Part shown: positions 1 to 7,933 of the stretch, in pieces
How the letters are laid out: each line of letters opens with the position of its first letter
Position numbering within the stretch: the stretch's first letter is position 1
Origin: Chitinophagaceae bacterium
Lineage (GTDB): Bacteria > Bacteroidota > Bacteroidia > Chitinophagales > Chitinophagaceae
Direction: 5' to 3'
Assembly: GCA_016787085.1 (NCBI GenBank)
Contig: JAEUVJ010000050.1
Span: forward strand, 78,839-142,838
DNA length: 64,000 nucleotides
Program-made: the position numbers and the translations under genes
Notes under the pieces: model-generated
Seen by the model: the letters and a program-made list of their open reading frames with translations, nothing else
Database searches by the model: none
What the model was told of the DNA's origin: nothing

Positions 1-1
1 C

Positions 2-517
2 ATTCGTACCGTCACTCCGTCTATTTCAATAGAAAAAACGGAGTTCTGTAATAAGGATAAAAATAAGTATGAGATAACTGTTCAGCCACTTGGCGGTAAA
101 CTGACCATTGGTACGGAAGAAATAAAACCTGCGGATGATGGCGCTTACTATTTTGAGCCGGCTAAGAGAGAACCTAAAGAAAAGTATGAACTGGCTTATA
201 CGATAGCTGATAAAACGGCTAAGGTCAATATCAGGGTAGCTGCTGCTTTTACTATTGAGTTTGTTGAACCAAGAACAAATGATCCGCAGCCACAGGATGT
301 ACGGTTCAGGATAAAAGTAACACCTGCTGCCAGAGGCCTTGTGTTTGTTTGGAATTTTGGAGATGGCAGTTCCATAATCACGGGCGCAGAAACAACTGTT
401 CCGCATAGCTTCCCGGCATTGGGTAATACGCAGGCCTATCTTGTAAAAGTAGCCGTGAAAGACAGTCCCTGTGAAGGCGCCGGTAAAACAGTTACTATAA
501 AGGCAGCAATTGGATAA
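2..517 (+). CDS. PKD-domain protein, 3' part (eCIS locus)
   Basis: This reading frame is open from the left edge and stops with TAA at 515-517, so only the last 171 residues are visible. Near residues 105-165 it has a PKD-like fold signature, FVWNFGDGS followed by a Ser/Thr-rich strand and a V-K-V-A-V-K-D strand. PKD domains are beta-sandwiches common in Bacteroidota surface and tail-fibre-like proteins. The gene ends 2 bases before the tape-measure start, so the two are probably translated together and this is probably a structural or adhesive part of the injection system. That role is inferred from position only. The N-terminus and full domain layout lie outside the window. Confidence 0.7.
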   Translation: MRTVTPSISIEKTEFCNKDKNKYEITVQPLGGKLTIGTEEIKPADDGAYYFEPAKREPKEKYELAYTIADKTAKVNIRVAAAFTIEFVEPRTNDPQPQDVRFRIKVTPAARGLVFVWNFGDGSSIITGAETTVPHSFPALGNTQAYLVKVAVKDSPCEGAGKTVTIKAAIG

Positions 518-519
518 TC

Positions 520-1764
520 ATGCATCAAAACAATCCGCATATCATCCGGTCGCAATCCATCGGGATCAGTTTTGAAGGGGTTGAGCAGGCAATAGGCATA
601 CAGGACCGGATCGCTGAACTGTTCTATGAGCGGCTGCAACCGCAGATGGAAACCCTGTTTAATGAACTGGCAGACAAAGATCACCTGGTCGCTATTGAAA
701 GCTTAGAAATAGACGCGGGCACTTTATCGCAAAAGAACTGGGAAGAAGAATGGGTAGAAAATACGATAAGAAGCCTGAAGGCTGAACTGCTGGTTTTACC
801 TAAAAAGGAAACAGATCACAGTCATACCGCGCAAAGCTTTTTCTATTACCTGGAACAAGGCCATTTGCCCTGGAACAGCACGATCCGTTCCATCCAGGCA
901 TTCGAAGACGAGATAGTATTTAATACAGCTTTCTTGCAGCAATTAAAGGCCTTATTGCAAAGAAGCGGTCATGCAACACTGCGTTTAATAGAGCAGTTCC
1001 CTCCTTCTTTCCTGCAAAGGTTAACGGACGCCATATTGAAAGAACAAAAGGCTAAAGAAGACGGCGCCGTGTATCCTGCTGAAGTTTTCTTACAGGCAGA
1101 CAGGCGAAAGACACAGGAGCAAATACTCAGCATATTTGCAGGTGAAAAAGAACCATTGTTGCCAGTTGTAATAAACGCAGATAAAATAGCGGGTAAAAAG
1201 ATAGCGGCTGAAAAGCGGAAAAATGATCCTGTACCTGACAAAAAAGTATTGCCTGAAAAAGAAGAGCACGGCATATATATTAATAATGCCGGGCTTATCA
1301 TTCTGCATCCTTTCCTGCCGCAATTGTTTGAACAGCTTTTGCTAACAGTTGACAATACGTGGGTAAATGAAGAAGCCCGGCACAAAGCTGTACTAGTAAC
1401 ATCTTTTTTAGTAACAGGCGTTGAAGATACCGCTGAGTTTGACCTGCCGCTTAATAAGATACTATGCGGAATGGCCCCAGATGAGCCTGTCAATACCGGT
1501 ATAACCATAGACAAAGAAACAAGCGCTGTCTGTGATGAGTTGCTCGCAGAAACGATCAGGCACTGGAAGGTATTGAAGAATACAGGTATTGGCGGGTTAA
1601 GAGAGACTTTTTTGCAAAGAAGCGGTAAACTGCTTAGAGCGGATAATGACTGGTTTTTGCAGGCTGAAAGAAAGGCAGTAGATATCTTATTAAGTCATTT
1701 GCCATGGGGTATCGGCGTCGTCAAAATGCCCTGGATGCAAGAGATGCTTTTTACAGAATGGTAA
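520..1764 (+). CDS. Contractile injection system tape-measure protein (CIS_TMP, Afp14-like)
   Basis: This 414-residue protein resembles the CIS tape-measure family, which sets sheath and tube length in eCIS particles such as the antifeeding prophage. Visible hallmarks are an N-terminal segment HIIRSQSIGISF...RLQPQMETLF, then IESLEIDAG (about residues 57-65), a charged variable middle (about 190-245), and a conserved C-terminal half. That half starts NAGLIILHPFLPQLF (about 250), continues through LNKILCGM (about 308) and LKNTGIGGLRETFLQRSG (about 347), and ends in LPWGIGVVKMPWM. Tape measures vary in length, so 414 residues is plausible. The ATG follows the PKD gene stop by 2 bases. Recognition rests on remembered family motifs; the C-terminal half is the firmest part. 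Confidence 0.82.
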   Translation: MHQNNPHIIRSQSIGISFEGVEQAIGIQDRIAELFYERLQPQMETLFNELADKDHLVAIESLEIDAGTLSQKNWEEEWVENTIRSLKAELLVLPKKETDHSHTAQSFFYYLEQGHLPWNSTIRSIQAFEDEIVFNTAFLQQLKALLQRSGHATLRLIEQFPPSFLQRLTDAILKEQKAKEDGAVYPAEVFLQADRRKTQEQILSIFAGEKEPLLPVVINADKIAGKKIAAEKRKNDPVPDKKVLPEKEEHGIYINNAGLIILHPFLPQLFEQLLLTVDNTWVNEEARHKAVLVTSFLVTGVEDTAEFDLPLNKILCGMAPDEPVNTGITIDKETSAVCDELLAETIRHWKVLKNTGIGGLRETFLQRSGKLLRADNDWFLQAERKAVDILLSHLPWGIGVVKMPWMQEMLFTEW

Positions 1765-1811
1765 AAACATACCGATCATAAAACCTGTTTATTCATTTAA
1801 AACATTAAACT

Positions 1812-3734
1812 ATGTATTCCTATACCATTGGCGGAAAGAAAGGCAAGAAGATCACCCTGCAGGAAAGCAAGAACCGGGTGGTCGTCCGCACTAAAAATGC
1901 CAGGAAGCTTGATAATGCTATTTTCACTAATGAAGCCAAAGAAGCGCTGCAGGGCTTTTCGGTAGAAATGGAGTTTCCGGAAGCCGATATAACCATATTA
2001 AAAACAAAAGAAGAAAAGGCAGCGGAACCGGCCATCCGGGACAAAGCCAGGTCTGCGTTAAAGAAAGAGCCTGAACTGCGATTTGCCGGCAGGGTGCTCA
2101 TGGACAAAAAAAGCAATGAGCCCGTTCTCTATACAGAAAACATATTTGTAAAGTTCCATGACAAAGTATCAGCAGATGATTGCGAAAAGATACTGGCAAA
2201 GAACAAGCTGGTGATCAAGCAAAAATTAGATTTTGCAAAGAACAGCTACTTTGTACAGGCGCCCGAGAATACGGGGTTGAAAGTATTTGAGATTGCTGAG
2301 GCCCTGCTAAAGAAAAAAGAAGTTGAGCTTTGCCATCCAGAACTGATACGCCGCAAAAGTTATAAAGGCATTCATCCGAACCAGTGGCACCTGAAAGCCA
2401 CATCTATTAATGGAAAAAATATCAATGCGCATGTAAAGGCAGATGCTGCACACCAGCTTTCAAAGGGTGAAAGCATAGTAATCGCAGTCATAGATGATGG
2501 TGTGGACATTGACAACCCGGAATTCAATATTCCCGGAAAAGTCGTTCATGCAAGAAATATTGGAACGAACAGCAACAATCCCCGCCCGATAGAAAATGAA
2601 GACACCCACGGCACTCCTTGTGCAGGGGTCGCAACTGCGGCTGGCATCACGGCATCAGGTGTAGCACCGAAGGCTGTGCTGATGCCCATTCGTATGAGCC
2701 ACCATTTAGGGGCTATGGGCGAAGCCCTCGCATTCAAATGGGCCGTTGATCATGGAGCCGATATCATCTCCTGCAGCTGGGGTCCGGCTGATGGAAAATG
2801 GTGGGATCCGCATGACCCACAACATACAAGCATGGAATTTCTACCTGACAGTACGAGGTTAGCTATCAATGATGCCGTCACCAGGGGAAGAAATGGAAAA
2901 GGCTGTGTCATCTTTTTTGCAGCAGGCAATGGCAATGAAGATGTGAAATATGATGGCTATGCCAGCTATGAAAAGGTAATTGCAGTAGCCGCCAGTAATG
3001 ACACCAATAAACGAAGTGTGTATAGCGATTTTGGCAGCGCTGTATGGTGTTGCTTCCCCAGCGATGACTCCGAATTTCCCGAAATAAATCACCCGGCCCC
3101 GTTAACAAAAGGGATATTCACTACTGATAGACGGGGTAATGAAGGCGATGCCCCCGGCGATTATACAGAAACTTTTGGCGGCACATCCAGCGCCTGCCCC
3201 GGCGCAGCAGGCACAGCAGCATTGATACTGTCTGCCAATCCTGATCTTACCTGGCAACAGGTACGGGATATTTTAAAAGAGACCAGCGAAAAGATTGATA
3301 CAGCCAGCGGCCAGTACAATGCACAGGGCCATAGCAAAAAATATGGTTATGGAAAAATAGATGCCGAAAAAGCGGTAAAGAAAGCCATCGCTATGAAAGC
3401 TACTAATGGTGTTACTACTGCCAAAGTAAAGATCGTCTCTGCATTAGTAGACCCTGCAGGGGCAGATACCGGCAAAGAAAAGATCGCCCTGAAGAATACT
3501 ACCGCTACTAATACCGACTTGAGCGGCTGGAGCATTGAAGTAAAAGGAAAAAAGCAAACGTTGAACGTTGTATTGAACAGCGGCCAGTCAAAAACGATCA
3601 GCCTGAACGGCCCGGTAAAACTGGCCAACACTGGCGGCACGATCAAACTGCTGGATAAACAGCAGCAGGTAGTGGATACGGCAACGTATAAAAAGCAACA
3701 GGTAAAAAAAGGTGTGACGATACAGTTTGGATAA
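1812..3734 (+). CDS. Subtilisin-like S8 serine protease with C-terminal lamin-tail domain
   Basis: This 640-residue protein has the full S8 catalytic triad: Asp228 (VIDDGVD), His266 (DTHGTPCAG) and Ser459 (GGTSSACPG), with oxyanion Asn373 (AAGNGN). Residues 1-200 form a lysine-rich N-terminal region whose second half (about 105-185, YTENIFVKFHDK onward) looks like a subtilase propeptide. Residues 535-640 look like a lamin-tail domain (KIVSALVDPAG...LSGWSIEVKG...LNSGQSKTI), a beta-sandwich often attached to exported enzymes. There is no N-terminal signal peptide and no T9SS sorting domain, unlike the other proteases here. Lying inside the eCIS operon, it may be cargo or a processing protease for the particle. 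The enzyme class is secure; the role is inference. Confidence 0.88.
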   Translation: MYSYTIGGKKGKKITLQESKNRVVVRTKNARKLDNAIFTNEAKEALQGFSVEMEFPEADITILKTKEEKAAEPAIRDKARSALKKEPELRFAGRVLMDKKSNEPVLYTENIFVKFHDKVSADDCEKILAKNKLVIKQKLDFAKNSYFVQAPENTGLKVFEIAEALLKKKEVELCHPELIRRKSYKGIHPNQWHLKATSINGKNINAHVKADAAHQLSKGESIVIAVIDDGVDIDNPEFNIPGKVVHARNIGTNSNNPRPIENEDTHGTPCAGVATAAGITASGVAPKAVLMPIRMSHHLGAMGEALAFKWAVDHGADIISCSWGPADGKWWDPHDPQHTSMEFLPDSTRLAINDAVTRGRNGKGCVIFFAAGNGNEDVKYDGYASYEKVIAVAASNDTNKRSVYSDFGSAVWCCFPSDDSEFPEINHPAPLTKGIFTTDRRGNEGDAPGDYTETFGGTSSACPGAAGTAALILSANPDLTWQQVRDILKETSEKIDTASGQYNAQGHSKKYGYGKIDAEKAVKKAIAMKATNGVTTAKVKIVSALVDPAGADTGKEKIALKNTTATNTDLSGWSIEVKGKKQTLNVVLNSGQSKTISLNGPVKLANTGGTIKLLDKQQQVVDTATYKKQQVKKGVTIQFG

Positions 3735-3751
3735 ACAGCTTGTCAACATGA

Positions 3752-3788
3752 AACTTTCAACCTTAAACCTTTTAAACCTTAAACTTCC
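3752..3788 (+). repeat. Degenerate 7-base repeat array between protease and CHAP genes
   Basis: About five head-to-tail units of 7-8 bases related to AACCTTA fill the spacer and stop just before the ATG at 3792. The same period occurs in the ribosomal operon spacers and inside yggS. Confidence 0.75.
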
Positions 3789-3791
3789 TAT

Positions 3792-4553
3792 ATGGTGCTG
3801 TTAAAAAAAGGAAGCCAGGGTGCCGGAGTGACCGAACTGCAAAATGTTTTGCAGGAACTTGGCTTTAACATCCCTGTTACCGGTGTATTTGACAATAACA
3901 CATACAAAGCGGTACGCAATTTCCAAAGCAATCATTTGGACAAACACGGCAAACCGCTGGAAGTGGACGGCGAAGTGGGTGATCTTACCTGGTGGGCATT
4001 GAAGCATCCGCGCAGTGCTGTCAGCACCGGCGTCATCAATTATGGCATCATGCCTGATGTTTCCTTTGGCGGAACAGCCATCGGCCGCAGTGCATTACAA
4101 TTTGCCATTGATGAACTGAATGCCGGCGCCGGTGAAGAAGGCGGCAATAACCGCGGGCCCTGGGTGAGGAAGTATATGCAGCCTGCCGGATTAAGCGAAG
4201 GCGATCCCTGGTGTGCCGGTTATGTAAGCTGGTGCTTTTTGCAGGCAGCAGGCGGCAATAAAAACGCAATGCCCTTCAAGTACTCTGCCGGCGCCAGGAA
4301 TATCTACAACCAGTTCAAACAAAAAGGATGGCATTTTACAGGCAGTGATACCGGCCTCCAACCGCAACCCGGAGATATTGTCGCCTGGTGGCGTACACAT
4401 ATTGATTCCCAAAAGGGACATATCGGCATTGTTCATCATTGCAAAGATGGTTTTCTCTATACTATCGAAGGCAATAAGGCAGCAAATGTAGCCGGTTTTG
4501 ATTATGTAAAAACAAGAATGGATAAACTCTTAGGTTACGGAAGGGTACAATGA
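3792..4553 (+). CDS. Peptidoglycan-binding and CHAP-type amidase/endopeptidase
   Basis: This 253-residue protein carries an N-terminal PG_binding_1 domain (about residues 3-72, LKKGSQGAGVTELQNVL...VDGEVGDLTWWALK). A CHAP or NlpC/P60-like hydrolase domain follows (about 95-250), with Cys141 in DPWCAGYVSWC and His210 in GHIGIVHH as the likely catalytic pair, and the family segment PGDIVAWW before the His. It would cleave cell-wall peptides or amides. No signal peptide is visible, so it should stay in the cytoplasm unless released by lysis or loaded in the particle. Within the eCIS operon it could help particle release or act as a bacteriolytic cargo. The hydrolase fold is well supported; the role is inferred from context. 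Confidence 0.83.
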   Translation: MVLLKKGSQGAGVTELQNVLQELGFNIPVTGVFDNNTYKAVRNFQSNHLDKHGKPLEVDGEVGDLTWWALKHPRSAVSTGVINYGIMPDVSFGGTAIGRSALQFAIDELNAGAGEEGGNNRGPWVRKYMQPAGLSEGDPWCAGYVSWCFLQAAGGNKNAMPFKYSAGARNIYNQFKQKGWHFTGSDTGLQPQPGDIVAWWRTHIDSQKGHIGIVHHCKDGFLYTIEGNKAANVAGFDYVKTRMDKLLGYGRVQ

Positions 4554-4572
4554 ATATTTAAGCAAGCAAAGG

Positions 4573-6495
4573 ATGGAACACGCCGCCCCGCAAAATATTG
4601 TTACAACGCCTGCAAAAAAGCAGGGCAACTTCTTTGGCAAAAAGAGCGAGCCATCCTTTTTTTCACCAGTATTCATACAGCCGCAATTGACCATCGGTCC
4701 GGTAGATGATCCTTACGAAAGAGAAGCCGATGCCATTGCCGACAAAGTGATGCGGATGAGTGATGAAGAGACCATGCAAACCAAACCTTCCCCCATTACC
4801 CTGCAGCGAAAATGTGCGGCGTGTGAGGAAGAGGAGAAGGTGCAGCGGAAGCCAGACCCTCATACTATTCAAAGGCAGGATAAGGAAGAAGAGGGCACGA
4901 CCCCGCACTTAAAAATTCGTCTGACAATACCCACTGCACCGCAAGACGATACAGATGATATGGTGAATTATGGCCAGGCCAATATCGAGTTAATTCAAAG
5001 AGGGCATATTAATCCCGGCGAGCTTACCATCCCTTATCAAAGTTTATGGAACAGTAATTACCAATTGTCCACAGATTGGAGACTAGGACATATCACCCGA
5101 AATTTATATGACAAAGGAGATTCGCTGCTAAGACCCATTCGAGGCATAGTAAAAAAATTTCCACTGGGAGGCCAATTTTTAGGCAGCAAAATAAACCTTG
5201 ACAAGCCTGATCTAAAAGCTGGAGACTGGGACAGGTATGTCGCCGATAAATTATCCCTATCAGCTCTGGGCGGCGCCGTAGGCCATGACTATCCCACATA
5301 CAATAGTGAAAGCGGTTTTACATTCACCGTAAATATTGTTGATTTCAAATTCGATGAGAATAATATTTTCAAGCGGCTATTCAGGAAGCCTGCGGAGAGC
5401 AGCAGTGCATTTACGCTAAGGCGTAAATGCACTCAGTGTGAAGAAGAGGAAAAACTACAAATGAAAGGAGAAGGCGGCGCCCGTGACGGAATGACCGCAC
5501 CTTCTGTTGTGAATGATGTAATAAACAGTGGAGGTCAACCATTGGATACAGACACCCGAAGTTTTATGGAAACCAGGTTTGGTTATGATTTCGGAAGTGT
5601 ACGGGTGCATAATGACTCATTAGCGCATCAATCATCGGGAGATATAAATGCGCTGGCTTATACACATGGAAACCATGTAGTGTTTGGGGCGGGGCAGTAT
5701 CAGCCTCATAGTGTTGGCGGAAAGCAGTTATTGGCGCATGAACTGGCGCATGTGGTGCAGCAGCGTCGAACAGGCGGAATTTTGCAACGGAAATTTAATT
5801 TTATTCAGCCCACTCCTGTAAAGTCGGTTAATCCGGTCACGGTAAAATACCATCAGGATCGACCAATTCCGACGAATCAGTCGGTTCAGCAAACTCAACG
5901 TAATAGGTCTCTTGGTTTAACGACGGCTATTATTGACAATAAAAACATCATTAGTGTGAACGATATTTTCACTGCTCTGAACTTTCGTCTCGCTGGAGAA
6001 GAGAGCCCGCCTGGTACGTTTAAATGTCGTGCTGTAACCAACACAACGGTCGATGTATCTGCGGAAGAGTTAATACTTACCGCCAACAGGAGTAATAAGT
6101 GGACGGGGCAGTTTAGCGATTATCCCAATAGCCAATGCTCAGCCAAAACGAATATACCAGTAACAATTTTGGGTGACCCCAATGCTAATGCGGTAGAAAC
6201 GAAAGTGCAGCAAAACGAAGATGAACATGTAGATGACATTAAGAAGGCGACGGATGACATGAATGCCAGAATCACAACTATTGAATCGCAGGTTGGAAAT
6301 GGCAATTCTGAAGCCAGTTGTCAAGCGGACTTGCTTTCCAAAACAGGCAATGATCCTGGCCGGGAAATTGGCCGGGAATTTTTAAGAAGATTGCGTGCTG
6401 ATGCTGACGCCCGCGACAGGAGCTCGCATACTATTCCGGTCACCCGGAATTTGCCGTCCAATTGTTCAAAAATTGAGTTTACGTTTAAGCCATAA
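4573..6495 (+). CDS. DUF4157 (eCIS core domain) cargo protein, large form
   Basis: This 640-residue protein starts with a targeting-like N-terminus (about residues 34-61, IQPQLTIGPVDDPYEREADAI). A C-x-x-C-E-E-E-E-K motif follows (Cys81, Cys84), then a unique segment of about 190 residues, a second C-x-x-C-E-E-E-E-K motif (Cys286, Cys289), and the DUF4157 domain (about 310-400) with a zinc-protease HELAH motif (His389, Glu390, His393). The C-terminal 240 residues match nothing I recognise. DUF4157 is known from proteins linked to eCIS loci, often fused to toxin domains. Relative to the next gene, this one has an extra segment between duplicated Cys motifs. A perfect 13-bp inverted repeat lies at the segment's right edge. 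The active effector part could be the insert or the C-terminus. Confidence 0.82.
   Translation: MEHAAPQNIVTTPAKKQGNFFGKKSEPSFFSPVFIQPQLTIGPVDDPYEREADAIADKVMRMSDEETMQTKPSPITLQRKCAACEEEEKVQRKPDPHTIQRQDKEEEGTTPHLKIRLTIPTAPQDDTDDMVNYGQANIELIQRGHINPGELTIPYQSLWNSNYQLSTDWRLGHITRNLYDKGDSLLRPIRGIVKKFPLGGQFLGSKINLDKPDLKAGDWDRYVADKLSLSALGGAVGHDYPTYNSESGFTFTVNIVDFKFDENNIFKRLFRKPAESSSAFTLRRKCTQCEEEEKLQMKGEGGARDGMTAPSVVNDVINSGGQPLDTDTRSFMETRFGYDFGSVRVHNDSLAHQSSGDINALAYTHGNHVVFGAGQYQPHSVGGKQLLAHELAHVVQQRRTGGILQRKFNFIQPTPVKSVNPVTVKYHQDRPIPTNQSVQQTQRNRSLGLTTAIIDNKNIISVNDIFTALNFRLAGEESPPGTFKCRAVTNTTVDVSAEELILTANRSNKWTGQFSDYPNSQCSAKTNIPVTILGDPNANAVETKVQQNEDEHVDDIKKATDDMNARITTIESQVGNGNSEASCQADLLSKTGNDPGREIGREFLRRLRADADARDRSSHTIPVTRNLPSNCSKIEFTFKP
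5404..5433 (+). repeat. Perfect 13-bp inverted repeat inside the DUF4157 gene
   Basis: AGTGCATTTACGC at 5404-5416 is followed by the loop TAAG and then its exact reverse complement at 5421-5433. It encodes the end of the unique insert and the start of the second C-x-x-C motif. No T-tract follows, so it does not look like a terminator. Confidence 0.9.
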
Positions 6496-6546
6496 TCAAA
6501 ATCTGGTTTAGTTTGAACAAATTCAAACGTTCCATATAGTTTGTAA

Positions 6547-7923
6547 ATGCATACGACCGAATCAACCAAAATAAATCGAAACCGTGGCGTCTCGTCTCGG
6601 ACGTCTTCATTTTTTCCACCGCTCATTCAGCCTAAATTGCACATCAACCAACCAAACGATGTATATGAACAAGAAGCAGATGCTATAGCGGAAAGAGTAA
6701 TGAGGATGCCGGACCCGGCTACAAAGCCCTTGTTTTTTCAACCGAAACCCGCCGCTTTAACCCTCATCCAAAAAAAATGTTCCTATTGCAAAGAAGAGGA
6801 AGAAAAAATACAGATGAAGGGGGAAAGCCATTCCAATGGTGTGGTGACAGCGTCTTCTCAGGTGCATGATGTTATTAAAAGTAGTGGCCAATCGATGGAC
6901 ACTACTACAAGAAATTTTATGGAATCAAGATTCGGTTATGATTTTGGAAATGTGCGGATACATAATGATTCATCAGCTCATCAATCTTCTACTGCTGTTA
7001 ATGCATTGGCCTATACTTATGAGAATCATATTGTGTTTGGAGCAGGGCATTATAAGCCCGAAAGCCACATGGGGAAACGTTTAATTGCGCACGAGTTGGC
7101 ACATGTAATTCAACAGAGTAAAAATGCAAATGGAGGGAAAACACAAAGAACACCAGTATCAACAGAAGATGACTTGCATGCCCCATTACTAAGTCAGTAT
7201 AATGAAGTAAATCCATTTGATGAAGAATCCAATGTTCATACTGTTGAATACGCACAGTGGCTGCACGATAAAACAAACGGGCTATCTCACATTATCATTA
7301 ACATGCAAGCTCCGGTCTCTGACCCAAAACCAGATTACTCAAAAAACATGAGTGACCTAAACGCTATGGAAACTGCCGATTTTATTACAAATATTCATGG
7401 TTCATTTAGCGTTGATACAATTACGGTCAAAGGCAATCAAAAAAGTTTTATCAGAGAGATAAATTTTGAATTTCGGAATCCAAAGTTTATCTATTATATG
7501 GCCTCTGAAATTGATAAAGGAATTCAACCTGGTAACAGATCCAGAATAGCATGGCGTCAAATACAATTGAGGATACTAAGACATGCAGAAGAACATTTCC
7601 GGCGATATAGAGCTGTAACAGATGAAATAAAAAGAATCGTTGACATAGAATTCAGGAATTTGCCAAGATATTCGTGGCCGTCTGGCTTACCAAAATCTGA
7701 TATGGAAACATATACACAAGAGCTAATTTTACACCTGATATCTAAATTGAAATATCGCCTATGGGAAACAACTTGCGATTGGGAGCGAGTGAGTTATCCT
7801 ACCTTGTTTAAAGGCATCACAAGTATCTCAGTACAAGGGCTGAGAGCAAACTGTCCACCACAACCTGCTTTAACTCCATATCCATTAAAGCCGATATTAG
7901 TCACACCTTCAACGAAGCCTTGA
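6547..7923 (+). CDS. DUF4157 (eCIS core domain) cargo protein, short form
   Basis: This 458-residue paralogue of the preceding gene shares the N-terminal block (about residues 28-55, IQPKLHINQPNDVYEQEADAI), one C-x-x-C-x-E-E-E-E-K motif (Cys78, Cys81) and the DUF4157 domain (about 100-190) with HELAH (His182, Glu183, His186). From about residue 205 on it is unlike the first protein. It has an INMQAPVSDPKPDYS segment, a mainly helical stretch with RILRHAEEHFRRYR near 340-355, and a proline-rich end. I recognise no toxin domain there. A constant N-terminus with a variable C-terminus is typical of polymorphic effectors. The gene lies 51 bases after the first and 10 bases before the ATPase. Confidence 0.82.
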   Translation: MHTTESTKINRNRGVSSRTSSFFPPLIQPKLHINQPNDVYEQEADAIAERVMRMPDPATKPLFFQPKPAALTLIQKKCSYCKEEEEKIQMKGESHSNGVVTASSQVHDVIKSSGQSMDTTTRNFMESRFGYDFGNVRIHNDSSAHQSSTAVNALAYTYENHIVFGAGHYKPESHMGKRLIAHELAHVIQQSKNANGGKTQRTPVSTEDDLHAPLLSQYNEVNPFDEESNVHTVEYAQWLHDKTNGLSHIIINMQAPVSDPKPDYSKNMSDLNAMETADFITNIHGSFSVDTITVKGNQKSFIREINFEFRNPKFIYYMASEIDKGIQPGNRSRIAWRQIQLRILRHAEEHFRRYRAVTDEIKRIVDIEFRNLPRYSWPSGLPKSDMETYTQELILHLISKLKYRLWETTCDWERVSYPTLFKGITSISVQGLRANCPPQPALTPYPLKPILVTPSTKP

Positions 7924-7933
7924 AAGAATTACA

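Noticed and set aside
969..1514. A 181-codon - strand frame inside the tape-measure gene
   Set aside because: It is antisense to a protein with strong family motifs and has no recognisable domain.
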